Shown: one piece after another, positions 1-11,334 of the stretch
How the letters are laid out: every line of letters begins with the position of its first letter
Position numbering within the stretch: the first letter of the stretch is position 1
DNA from: Curvularia sp. ZM96
Lineage: Eukaryota > Ascomycota > Dothideomycetes > Pleosporales > Pleosporaceae
Direction of reading: 5' to 3'
Assembly: GCA_022457065.1 (NCBI GenBank)
Contig: JAJGBQ010000006.1
Span: 2,294,001-2,358,000, forward strand
DNA length: 64,000 bases
The notes under the pieces: generated by a model
Database searches by the model: none
What the model was told of the DNA's origin: nothing
Seen by the model: the letters and a program-made list of their open reading frames with translations, nothing else
Made by a program: the position numbers and the translations under genes

Positions 1-1010
1 TATTAACTAATTAACGAAAGTAGTAAAGTTTATACTTATAGAGAAAATAATTATAGTAAAGAAATACGCGTATAAAGTTTCTAAAGCACTAGTATTAAGA
101 TATAAAAGATCTAAAGAATTTGTTATAAATAGAGAAAAGTTTTTTACTTCTCTATATTAGACTACGTTCTTAGCAAAACTAGATATTAAAAAAAGCTTTT
201 AATAAGCTTCTATCTAAAAACTAATAGCTAGATAGAACGTATAAACTAAATCCTAGAATACTACTTATAAATATATATTAATAGGCTATAAGATAACTAG
301 GTTAAACTTCTACAAATAGTATTATTAGCCTATAATAGTACGAAATTAGTAACTATTAAGCGCTCGTCTTACTACGCTAATTATAGTTATAAGCTAATAG
401 CTTATTAGAATCTAAAAAATATTAAAAGTATTATAGGTAGAGTAGATAATAGAGCTTAACTAATGAAAAAACTATATAAAGAACTAAGTAAGAATATAGC
501 TTAATAGAATCTTATAGTATCTAATATTGTGAATAAGTAAAGAATTAAGAGACTATTCTTTAAAGAGAGAAACAAAGTTTTTCTATTAAAATAGAACTTA
601 AAAACTAAATAAATATATAAGAAACTAGATAATTTCTAAGTAGAACCATTGAAAATTCTAGAGAAGATACAACTAGTAAATTATAAGCTATAGCTACTAC
701 TAGGAATAAAAATTTACTCTATATTCTATAAAAAGCTTTTAGAACTAGTACTAGAGAACGCTAAACTAGTAGAGAATATAAAACTTAAGAATATTAAATA
801 TATAGTTAAAGAAATTAAAGACTTATAAAGATTTAGACGTTAGTAGAGATACTTAGTTAAGTAGTAAGAATATATAGATAGCTAGAATACTTAGGAACTA
901 GAAGAAAATTAGATAAACTATAAAACACTAGTACGTAAGTACTATTAGATATATCCAGAGAAGAAGTAAGAACTAGATTCTTAAGAAAAAGAAAGTAATT
1001 AAAAGAAGAA
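1..1010 (+). mobile_element. Ty3/gypsy retrotransposon relic, 3' end of pol (integrase tail and chromodomain)
   Basis: Read on the plus strand and ignoring stops, about 560-960 gives the end of a gypsy polyprotein. It runs from a FKERNKVFLL-like stretch (usual form F..GD.V.L) through a VEPLKILEKI-like segment to YLVK..EYIDS.NTXELEEN, which is the chromodomain shape YLVKWKGYPDSENTWEPEEN with mutated codons. Many TAG and TAA stops appear where CAG, TGG or CAA would be expected, as RIP produces. The upstream part of the element lies outside the window, and its 3' LTR was not identified. The family call rests on motif order; no open reading frame survives. Confidence 0.72.
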
Positions 1011-1640
1011 TTAAAGAAGTTAGCCTATAACTAGCCTAAGTTAGTTAACTATTTAGATAGTAATAGTTTAGCTATTAGAAAGTCTATACTAGAAGTAAAG
1101 CTTCTCTTAGCCTACCTTTTTACGCGATTCTAGAGATTTAGTATAGTAAGATCTTAATTAGTAAATACTTACTCTTACTCCTTAGCCTCTAGAAGCTCTA
1201 ACTCGCGCTAAGCTAACTAAGCCTTTAACTACATAATCTTAATCTATCTCTACTACTTCTTACGGTAAACCTTTTTCTACTTTTCTTTAGAAATAAATAA
1301 GCTATACTTAGCTACTATAGAAATATAACTAGTATAAAGACCTATTACTATATTTATAAAATAGTAAAAATTATTCTACTTATAACGCTTATAATAAAAA
1401 GTTATTTTTAGTCTCTACTCTTTTATATAATTAGTATAGATACGACGCTAGAAAGTTAAGTTCTAAGTATAAATACAATAAGAAGGCTAAATCTTCGGTA
1501 TAGTTAGAAAGATAAGCTAAAAAAAGAAATAGCTATAATATAATAGGCGTACTAAGACCTTATATATAGCTAACACGAAACGTAGTATAGAAAAATAATA
1601 ATCTAGAGAATTAAAATAATTACTCTAAAAGAGCAGGTAA
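1011..1640. other. AT-rich, TA-saturated sequence without identified element
   Basis: No readable frame, terminal repeat or RNA gene was found. It lies between the plus-strand gypsy pol end and the LTR at 1641, and may include that element's untranslated region and decayed LTR. Confidence 0.5.
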
Positions 1641-2139
1641 TATTATAAGTAATAGGTTAAAAAAATTACCTCTCTTGATACTAACTATAAGTAGTGGAAG
1701 ATTCTTAAAATATTAGTAGGTAAGTAATTATTATAGGGTGATAATTACGTAACTAGTCTTACGCTAAGACTATAGTATTAGTAATACTACTCTAGATATA
1801 TAAGCGTATAGCCTTATATAGTAGAGTTAGAGTTAGTAACTCTAGGTTAGATAGCTAATACTAGAGTAGATTATAATAGATATCAAAATAGGTTTAGATT
1901 TTATTATTATACTCGTTATAGTTAACTTAAATTATACTTTCTTATAAGTTATTACTTGATAAGATTAATATATTATTATTCTACTATTATAGAATTAATT
2001 CTCCTTTACTATTAGTTAAGTATCTATAACTCTTTTCTAGTTAGAAATATTTCGGTAATCGCGCGGACACCTACTAACAGTTATCTCGCCCTAATCTAGA
2101 TCGAGATTTAGAGAAGTATAAGTATAACCCCGTGTAACA
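1641..2139 (-). mobile_element. LTR of a gypsy-type retrotransposon, minus orientation, RIP-mutated
   Basis: On the minus strand this starts TGTTACACGGGG (plus end at 2139) and ends at 1641 with CTATTACTTATAATA, a C-to-T and G-to-A version of CTGTTACTTGTAACA. It aligns along its length, inverted, with the solo LTR at 16197-16677. Shared landmarks are a TTAGGGCGAGA block, a GAAAAGAGTTAT block, a CTTAGCGTAA block and a TAATTATTACC-like block. The flanks (GGTAA and TCTAA) do not match, so it is either an end of a longer element or a rearranged solo LTR. It may be the 3' LTR of the minus-strand gypsy relic to its right: a purine-rich stretch (AAAAAAGAG) lies just upstream of it on the minus strand. 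Confidence 0.72.
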
Positions 2140-5100
2140 TCTAATATAGCTCTTTTTTATATAGTACTATAGTTTATTTACTAGATAATACTATTTTTAT
2201 TTACTATTTTTTCTAAACTCTAACTCAAGATTGAACTAAAGCAAAGTAGTTAACTAATACTTAACTTTTTATTTACTACATAGTATTATATTTTACTATT
2301 TGTTAATATAAGATATTCTAGAGATATTTTTAAGCTACTAGAAACGTGCATTTTATAAAGTAAACTATTTAACTTAATATTATATTGTAATCTTGCTTAG
2401 TCTTAAGATAGATTCTAGAAGATATCTAGAGTAAAGTAGTAAATAGGTATTCTTAGAGATAGTGTTATAGTCTAGTATTAGATTACGTATACTAAGACTA
2501 TTTACTACTTTAAGTATACTATAATAAAAATAGTAATTTATTTAGCTCTTTTACTTCTTATTTTTCTTATATATATATATATATAAATATTATACTACTT
2601 TATTACTCTACTAGCACTCTTTTAGAGACCTTCTAGATTTTTATATATATAGCGTCTACGCTTTTAGACGTAGCACTATTAGTATTAACTACAAGTTTCT
2701 ATCTAAGTTGTTAGCTAAGTTTACTTATTATATATAGTAGAAAAAGAAGCACTAGTATATAAGTTACTTCTAGTTTTTTATTTCTTTTTAAAACTATAAC
2801 TAACTTAGATAGATACTAGTCCATATGAAAAAAGAAGTTTATTAAACTCTAAGAATCTTTAAAAAATTTTAAGATTAGTAAGAATTAGATAACCTAAAAA
2901 AAAGGTAGACTACCCTAGAAATATTTTTAGAAATAGTAGTTTATATCTTAAATTTCAAAGTCTAGATAACTAAAGTCTAGAAAAAGAAGTAATTTACTAC
3001 TTCTATTCTAGCTAAAAGTTATTAAGTTTTGATAACGATTAAAAATTTTCTTATTTATTTTAAAAAAAATATTACTAAGATTACTATAGTAGCTATCTAA
3101 AGTAATACTTCTACTAGCTAGACTAGTAAAAAGAGTAAAAAAAAGAAAAAAAGTATAAGCGTTCTTTAGAAAATACGACGCGTTATAGCTACGCTTTAAG
3201 TACTTATATTAATATTAATCTCTTGTTAAAAAGAACTATTATATTAAATACTTATATCAAAAAGTAAATAGTATATAGCAGTAGTATACTAGTCTTGCTA
3301 GATTTAGAAATTGACTAGTAGTAGTCTAGTTTTATTGTAGACATCTAATGAAAGTTTATTTTTCATTTTTTTTTCTTTTTACTTTATCATCTTATAGTAA
3401 AGTTATTTTATTTATACTATATTCTTATATTATAATCAACTTATATAGAGCTTAGAGAGAGCTTAGAGGCTAAGATTCTGGTTATAGAAAGCTTTAAGCG
3501 GATAAGAAGCTTATATAAAGAATAGGACTAAGTACTAAACAGAGTTAAAGTTATATTTGACTTAGCTTATCTAGTATTTTAACTTAGATTAATAAAAACT
3601 ACTAGCTAGAATATTTTTAACTTTCTATTCTTTTACTTTTTAGATTAGTATCCTAGAAAACTTTAGAAGTTCTTATTTAAAGAAAAGATCTTATATATTC
3701 TTATATAATAGATTTAGAGTAAATATATTATAAATCTAGAATCTTTTTAGTAACTTAAATAAGTATAACTTCTCTATCTTTTTAAGTATTTTAAACAGTC
3801 TCTTCTATTAAGTAATGGATTTCTAGCTTATATACTTAGCTATAGAGTTCCTAGTATCTAGAAAAACTCTATATTTTGAATTCTAGTTTATTAGTTTATA
3901 ATATTTATTTAGAATAAATTATATCTATTTCTAAACTTTTTTTAAATGAGTCTTAGTAATACTGTAGATAGCATATATATAAATAGCTAGAGCTAGAATA
4001 TTCTTAGAGTTAAGCCCATTAGAGAGAGTAAGAGTACTATTAGAGTATTTTTAATTCTAGCTCTACTATAGTTCAAATTTAGAAAGAATCTAGTATAAGA
4101 ATATACTAATAGCTAAATAAAGTAGAGAGATCTAAGCTTAACTAATTAGAAGTAGTAGTCTACTCTAGTTATTTTAGTAGTAGAATATAGATAGATATTA
4201 CTTTTATTTAATATACTAATATATAATTTTTATCTAACAATTAGTTTCTTTATAATAAGTAGTAAATAGCTTGATCTTAATATCTAGTTTCTAATAGAAT
4301 TTCAGACTAGAAACTAGAAATAAACTAAGACTTTTAGTTACAGACTATAGTTATAGAAGTATAGCTAGAATAGTATTTCATTAAATAAATAAGTTAGCTA
4401 TATCTTGTATATTAAGAGACTTATAGTAAGAAATAGAAATAGTCTATTTAGATATTTAGTTAATTATAACTATAATTGTACTATAACTAGACTTATTCTA
4501 GAGAAATCTTTTAAACTTAATATATAAATACTATATTTATCTATTAGAAATTAGTAAAAAGTAAATTATATCTAGTATTCAAGTCCATCTAAGACTTACT
4601 TTTCTATAAGCTATATAGTTTTATATATATTTTTTAAATAGCTTTTATACTTATCTAGAAGTACTTTATAGTACAATTTAGTAAGTTTTTTTTATGCTAG
4701 AGTAAGTAGAGAAAATCTAATTATAAGCTTTTTAGAGAAGATAAGTATAAAGCGTAAAACTAGAGAAAATATATAGTTACTTAGAGTAGAGAAATAGTCT
4801 ATTCTCCATTTAGTACTTATTTACAATACGAATATACTTAGTTTTTAATGACTTATAGTTTTACTATTAAAGAGACTTAATTATTTCTAGTAAATTTAGT
4901 AATATGAGTGTTAAGATTAACAAAATAATAAGTAGAGTAGTAGTATCTATATATACTTAGGTTATATATTCTTAAGTAAGATTAGAGTTAATTTAGAAGT
5001 TAAGTTTAAATGGTTTTAGAAGAACCTATAAATAGTTATCAATATAAATAGTTTTAAATTTTCTATATTTTTTATACTAAAAAGGAATATCTATAGAGAT

Positions 5101-8100
5101 ATTATTATTTTTAGATATAACGTGTTTCACAAGCGAGTCAGTCACATAAGTGAGTCGGTCACGCCCCACCAGCGCGTCAACTTCGACACTACAACGCGAC
5201 ATGCCATAATAACGAAATTATTGATTAACTTATTCTAAATTAGATCTTTAGCTTACTCTATTTAATATCTAATCGTAATAAGTTTAAAGCTAAAGACGTA
5301 CTACCTCTATTTATAACGTGCCTTAAATTACTCTATCTAACTAACGCGCTAGTAAGCGCCCGCGACGCGACTACATACTAAAGTTAAAGCGTCTTAATAA
5401 GCTATAAGAGAAGACTATACTTAAGCGTATTCTTAAGAAGTCTATAAGCGAATTTGCGCCTATAAAGACTAGCGTTTAAGTAATAGCTAATAAACTATTA
5501 TATAAGCGTAGAGTAACTCTATTAGTAAGAACTAGATTAATAACTTTATTAAGAAAACTTTTAAGCTCTAGACGCGCTAGAGTCGTCCTTATAATTACTA
5601 GCGAGCCGCCTACGAGAATCTAGTAGCTATCTAGCGCTAGTTCGACTTAGTCTAGGCGATAAAGTAGAAGTAGAGTATTATAGACGATAATATCTATAAC
5701 TTTAACAAAAACTAGCTTTATAATAGATAAGATTTTATTATAGTTAGTAATTATAGGCTTAGAGGAATTAGGTAATAAGAAGCGCGTCTAGCTAGGTAAC
5801 TATAAGTAGGTTACTATAATCTAAGACGTAGGTGCGTTAGATCGCTAGCTACCCCCCTTTATTATCTTTATAGGCAAGGTGCTTATTAATGTCTAGTTTA
5901 AGAATCTACCTACTAACTAGATACTTAAAGTTAGTTCTAATAGCTAGATAAGTAATTAGCTTACGCTTATCTAGTTAGAGTACTTTAATACTTATATAAA
6001 GAGCTATACTATAGGTAGATATCGACTACTAATTATTAATTGCTATAAGAGCTACTACTCTATTAATTTTTAAGATTTTTATAAGAAGAAGAATATTATT
6101 CTTCTCTATATACCCGCCTACTTATCTTACCTATTATAGCCTCTTAATATCGCCTACTTCTCGCTATTAAAGCGTAAGTATAGCGTCTTAATCTTAGACT
6201 TAGCACATAACTATACTAGCTATATTATTAAGAAGACCTTCCTACTAGCCTTTGAGACTACTTTTAAGTAGTCTATTATAAAGAAGAATATTTAGACTAG
6301 CTTTAGAGACGCTAGTCTAGTTCTATATAATCTATAGGCTATACTATTAAAGCTTAACGTAGTAGTATAGATACTAGTATAATTACCGCGATAAGTAACT
6401 ATCTAGAAGGCGTAGATACTACGTAACGCGCGCGAAGTTAAGGCGTAAAGTACTCTTATTTAATAGAGAGTAAGAAACTACTCTAGATTTTCTATAAGTT
6501 CTCTTAATAAAAAGAATACTTAGTTAAGTAAAGAGACTTAGTAAATAGCATATAAAATAACGCTTATAAGAGAGGAAGTAGCTACTCTTTAAGAGACTCT
6601 AAATATAGCAAACAAGCGTAAAAGCTACAAGCGATAATATATATAAATAGACGAGACTCTTACTATTAGTAAGGTATAGAATTTATTAGCTAAATAGGCG
6701 AGTATTAGTTATAATAATAGCGAGAGTGCGTTAAAGAGGGTGCGAGAAGAGAGGCGCTATAGGCGTTGCAAGTAGACTAGATATAACGCCCGTACCTGCG
6801 CAGTTAAAATCGATAGTACTAGTAATAGTAATAGATCTAAGGAGTAAATTAGCTTATTATAATTTTTAATATACTACAATTAATAGCTGTGATGATATTG
6901 CGAAGTTAACGCGCTACTAGGGCGTGACCAACTTACTTAGGTGACTAACTCGCTTGTGAAACACGTTATATTAAATATAAAAGTTAAAAAACGCTAGCTC
7001 TTCTACTATATAACTTAGTAGACGTTTAAAATTTTAATAGTTATAAATATTCTAAGAAATATTTATCTAAGTATACTTTAATTTAGTAATATACTAAAAG
7101 TAGCTTAGCTTACTGTTTACTAAAAGTAGTTATAATAGTAAAAAGTTTCTTATTATAAATTTCTTAGTTTAGTTTAGATTTAGATAGAATCTTACTAAAG
7201 AACGCTACTTCAAACTAAATATAATATAGCTATCTTTAGAAAAGAACGCCTACTATAATATTATTAGAAGTATCTATTACTATCTTAGTATTATATTCGA
7301 AGTAGCAGTAGTATAAGATAGAAATCTCTAATAGTATAAATTTTTATATCTTAAAGACTTAGTTATACTCTATATTCTATAGAAAAGATTAGAAAGAACT
7401 TTTAAAAGTAAGTAGAGACTATATAATTTATATGTATTCTAGAATAAGGTAGTAGTAAAAGCTAGTAAAGTCTATAGATAACTCTATACTAGTAATAGTA
7501 GTAGACTAAATCTAGTTCTTAAGAACTTCTACTTTATTGAAGTTAATATCTAAGTTATAGTTACTTAAAATATACTCTAGATACTTTATCTAAGTAATAT
7601 AAACTTTACTTTTCTTATTACCTACTTAGACTTTTATTTAGTAGAGTTTTTTTTGTATTTTCTATATATAAAAGATACAGTCTAGATTTAACTTAGAGTA
7701 TATTAAAATATTATCTGGATAAATAATATAGAAGTTATTAGGAAACGTAATTAATGGATTATCGATATATTATTAATACGTTACTAGACTATTATAAAGT
7801 CTAAAAGATAATACTTTTAACTTATAGATCTCATGGTAAGTATGAAATATAGTATAATTTTTTAAGTTAAGATCTATCTAGATTTTATTGAAGACTATCT
7901 ATAAATTAAGCTTAGTAAAGATATTCGTCTAGTATATATAGATAAGTAACTTATTAATATAAAGAATTAAAACTGAATTCGTATAAATAATTATATTAAG
8001 CTTATAATAGTTTATTTAGATATAAATATCTATATTAGACTTAAAGATGTTAAAAATAGATAAAGTAAAGAGGAAGTTACTTAAATTAATATTCCTCTAT

Positions 8101-8960
8101 CTAAAATTATCAATAATAAACATCTTAGTAGCTTTAGATTCTGTAATACTCTACTTATATAGAGAATTAAACTAACATAGATATAGTTTAGTAGAAATAA
8201 TATTATAGTTATAGAGTCTATATTTAAATAGCTAGTCTACTATAGTCTTACTAAATATATCTTAGTATTAATAGTATATAAAGAAGAGCTAGTCTCTAAC
8301 TAACTAGATATTATTTGAGTTATTTAACTTAATATACTTTTATATTATCTCATTAATTTTATAAATACTTATTATAAAGAACTTATTTTTTTTCTATTTT
8401 ATAGTATAGTAAAAAACGTTAGTAGATATAATAGTATTTTAGAAGAAGATAGAAGACTAAGCTAGTTTTAGAATTAGTTTAGTAGAGAAAAGCTAAACTT
8501 TAGAAAGTTTAATATAATTTTGGAATTTTTATATATAGACTTTATATAAGCTAGTATATCTCTAATAGTTATTTTATTTTTAAAGAATATCTTTTCTCTA
8601 TATATTTACTCTATATCTAAATCATAAGAGAGTTACCTTAACTATATAAAGTAAAAAGAGATAGAATTATAGATTAGAGAGTACTTGGCTAGCTTTATAA
8701 TTTAGTTATAAACTAGATTAAAAGTAAGATAAAAGCGTTCTAGCTACTTAATTCTAAGAATATTATTCTAAAAATCTAAATTTATAATAATATAAGCATA
8801 GTTAAGAATCTTTCTTTTATTAATATAGATATAAAACTCAATATAGTTATCTATTCTAGTCTAAACTGAGTTTTGAAATCTTTTAATAATGATTTTAAAA
8901 GATAAACTTTAGATAGGTATCCAAAGAAAACTAGAAATAGTTAGAGTAAGAGTAGAGTTT
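2140..8960 (-). mobile_element. Ty3/gypsy retrotransposon relic, minus strand, split by a pogo-like insertion
   Basis: Minus-strand translation, ignoring stops, gives a reverse transcriptase core at about 7600-7900. It contains VLSFRLYNSLVTY (family form VMPFGLTNAPATF) followed by YIIYPDNILIYS (family form YLDDILIYS). Farther along the minus strand, about 4380-4500 reads STIIVIINRISK and IQDIANLF, matching the integrase core pattern D.I.VVVDRLTK and A..LAELF. The order RT then integrase is that of Ty3/gypsy. The element is interrupted at 5118-6968 by a pogo-like transposon. Boundaries are approximate: the 5' LTR was not found and the 3' LTR may be 1641-2139. Confidence 0.74.
5118..6968 (+). 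mobile_element. pogo-like Tc1/mariner DNA transposon, complete ends, RIP-dead transposase
   Basis: Terminal inverted repeats are well preserved: ACGTGTTTCACAAGCGAGT at the left and its complement ACTCGCTTGTGAAACACGT at the right, extending imperfectly about 45 bp. TA dinucleotides flank both ends, the usual Tc1/mariner target duplication. The plus-strand interior reads, through stops, as a DDE_1 transposase of the pogo/Fot family. Landmarks are YNFNKTSF (family YNFDETGF), VTII.DV.A, PPFIIFIGK, YRLLIINCYKSYYS (family YRLLIIDGHESH), IILLYIPAYLSYLLXPL (family ITLCMPPHSSHLLQPLD) and NI.TSFRDASLVLYN. The catalytic Asp/Asp/Asp positions are therefore recognisable though partly mutated. It landed inside the minus-strand gypsy relic, so it is the younger insertion. 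No intact ORF remains. Confidence 0.88.
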
Positions 8961-8969
8961 AGGAATTAG

Positions 8970-9405
8970 AAACTTTAGACTTTAGTATTAACTAGAGAAT
9001 ATAGACTAATAGTATTACTTTTCTATTTTTTCCTAATTGCTCGCCTATAGTAATAAGCCAATTAAAAAGTATTATGAAAAATAGCAAGCCGCCCCTCAAC
9101 CTACTAAAGATTAAAGATTAAAGATCAAAAAGGGGTTTTATTAAAGTAAGAATGTAAACACGATATCTTAAGCTCTAGTACTTCTAGCTTTATGTTTTAT
9201 AAGACTTTAGAAGCACTGGAGGTGTCGCGTTCGAATCCTGACTTTGGCAAAACCTTTTTATTTTTGATCTTTGATCTTTGGTGGGCTGAGGCGCGGCCTG
9301 CCGTTTTTGTGATACATTTTGATAGGCCAATCGCCACAGGCGAGCCATTAGTGAAAAATGAAAAGAAAAGAAAGAAAAGAAATAAGACTTGAGATACTAA
9401 AGCTT
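8970..9405. repeat. Fold-back (inverted repeat) element carrying a tRNA-like 3' half
   Basis: The arms at about 8970-9170 and 9190-9405 are reverse complements over nearly 200 bases, around a short AT-rich centre near 9190-9210. The right arm is much less mutated. It holds GTTCGAATCC (9231-9240), a perfect Pol III B-box/T-arm core, followed by an acceptor-like ACTTTGGCA and then a run of five Ts. The left arm reads the same on the minus strand with almost only transitions, plus a 6-base insertion, and a run of six Ts. The structure is a palindromic duplication of a tRNA-derived sequence. No complete cloverleaf is seen because the 5' half is missing. Confidence 0.6.
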
Positions 9406-10034
9406 TACATAGGTCTTAAGTATTAAGACTTGATATAAGTCTTAAATCTTAGAGCTTTAGCTTTACGTGTTAAACTTCAAAATATAGATCTAAATAGATC
9501 TCTAATTATAAAATAATAGTAAACCCTAAAAGATAGAAGTCTATTAGATAGCTAATAATAAGTAGAGAACTCTAAAGTTATTAAGCTATAGTTATAATAA
9601 ATACTTATAATAAGTAACAAGATTAAAACTATAGTAATAAGAAGTACTTAAAAGACTTTAAGATCCTCAAAATTTAGTTATATGTACTTGAAATAGCGTA
9701 CTTATCTATAAATACTCTACTCTTTCATTATTAAAACTTTATATCTAGCTTAGTAGCGATTATTAATATTACTCTATAAGTAACTTAAAGAAATATTAGT
9801 ATAGAAGTTTCATTCCCTTATCTTTATTCTATATTGTAGCTAGCCTTATTACGAGATAAAGAGTTTAAATCTCTTTATCCTCTTAAAAAAAGTAGAGAAA
9901 GAAGATCTAGCTAGACTATAAATAGTAAATTTAAGCTTAGACTTTTTAACAAAGAAACTTTCTTTGATTATAGAGATAAGTAGATCTAAGATTATAAATT
10001 CTCTTTAAAGTTTTGTTTAAAATTTGGAACTGTA
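9406..10034. other. AT-rich sequence without identified element
   Basis: TA-saturated, no frame or terminal repeat recognised. It lies between the fold-back element and the solo LTR. Confidence 0.5.
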
Positions 10035-10302
10035 TGTAACGGCACACTATTAAACCAATCTAGTAGCTGCTTAGCTAATAGATCTAGGATCAAGCTAAAC
10101 TAGATCTAAGTTAGACCTATATTAGCTAGTATAAGTATAGACTATTCTATAAAGTTATTCTATAGATTTTCAATATTCTTTCGTATAAGTCTTATAGGTA
10201 TCTATTAAATTAAGGCTTATTTAACGTCCTATGCACTCCTATATGCCTCTAAGTAACTCTACTGCCAATACTAATCCGACTAGTCTTGCCTATGCCGTTA
10301 CA
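10035..10302. mobile_element. Solo LTR with 5-bp target-site duplication CTGTA
   Basis: It begins TGTAACGGCA and ends TGCCGTTACA, a perfect 10-bp terminal inverted repeat of the TG...CA form typical of LTRs. CTGTA is found immediately outside both ends (10030-10034 and 10303-10307). Length is 268 bp. No internal retrotransposon region adjoins it, so it is a solo LTR left by recombination between two LTRs. It is partly RIP-mutated. A less mutated sequence with the same start occurs at 26625. Confidence 0.85.
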
Positions 10303-11334
10303 CTGTAGAGAATCTAGGTAGTTTTAGGTTTAGTACTAAAAAAGCTTTTTCTTTCTATCAGAATAATATTTCCTTCTTGCACCTCTACCTAAAAAGGTAA
10401 CCTCTAAAGCTTTTAAATAGGTTTAGTATAAACCTTAGTTAGGTTAGTAGGCGCAGCGAGAGATAAGCTAGAGTAGAAAAATGCCAAACTAATTATAATA
10501 AGTAACTTCTATTTCATTTTATCAATTTCTTTCTTGTTCTCATCTATTACTATCTTTTTATTACTAATTATTATCTATTTCTTACTTCTTAGACTTTTAT
10601 TATCTATATCACAAAACCTATTAAGATAATAAGTAATTCTTATTAGTATCTCTAGAAAAGCTAGACTTACTTATTATACTCTACTAGAAAATCATGTTTA
10701 TAAAGAGCTATAATAGTAGCTTCTCTAGTAGCTCTTCTTTCTTAAATCTACTATATTCAAGATTAAAAATAACGATCTATATCTAAAATTAGAGATAAAT
10801 AAGATATAACAAAGATAGCTATAAGACTAGAAGATTACTCTTATCAACAGATAAGAAGTATAAAATATCTATAAGCTTAGTTACTAGTTAATCTAGAATA
10901 AAAGAAAATTGGTTAGTTTAGATACTTTCTTATAGCTTAGATATAATATATACGACGTTATAGAGACTATCGCGACGTAGAAAAACTTTAAGGCTAAGTT
11001 ATAGAGCGAGAAGAGTGTAGCCTAGATAGGTACGACACTCTAGTTTATTTAATTAATTCTAATAGATATAGATATAGATATAGATATAAATATAGACGTA
11101 AATATAGACATAGATATAGACGCGGAGATAGCTATGGATATAGATAGAGACATAAAGATAGAGAATGTTAAGATAGTAGACGAAAGAGAGAAGTTAGGCG
11201 ATTTGTCGTTATAGCTTTGTGGAGGCTAGGTAAAATATAATCGTTGATAAAAAAAAAAAAATCAAATTAATTTACTAAAGTCGTTTGCAAAAGGCTGGAG
11301 TCAAAAATTTGTTTATAAAAGGCAAAAGCTAATA
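10303..11334. other. AT-rich unassigned sequence with a coding-like repeat
   Basis: No element was identified. Part of it (10,930-11,220) looks like decayed coding sequence on the plus strand, including the GATATA-type repeat listed separately. An A-run and less mutated bases (GTCGTTTGCAAAAGGCTGG) lie at about 11,250-11,300. Confidence 0.4.
11063..11164 (+). repeat. Hexanucleotide (GATATA)-type tandem repeat
   Basis: Imperfect six-base units (gatata, with gacgta, gacata and gacgcg variants). In one plus frame it reads as alternating Asp-Ile with some Val, Asn, Ala and Arg, so it may be a mutated acidic low-complexity coding stretch and not a simple satellite. Confidence 0.7.

Noticed and set aside
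9192..9392. 66-residue open frame in the AT block
   Set aside because: It lies across the right arm of the fold-back element and its T-run. It is open only because that arm has escaped RIP; no protein features.
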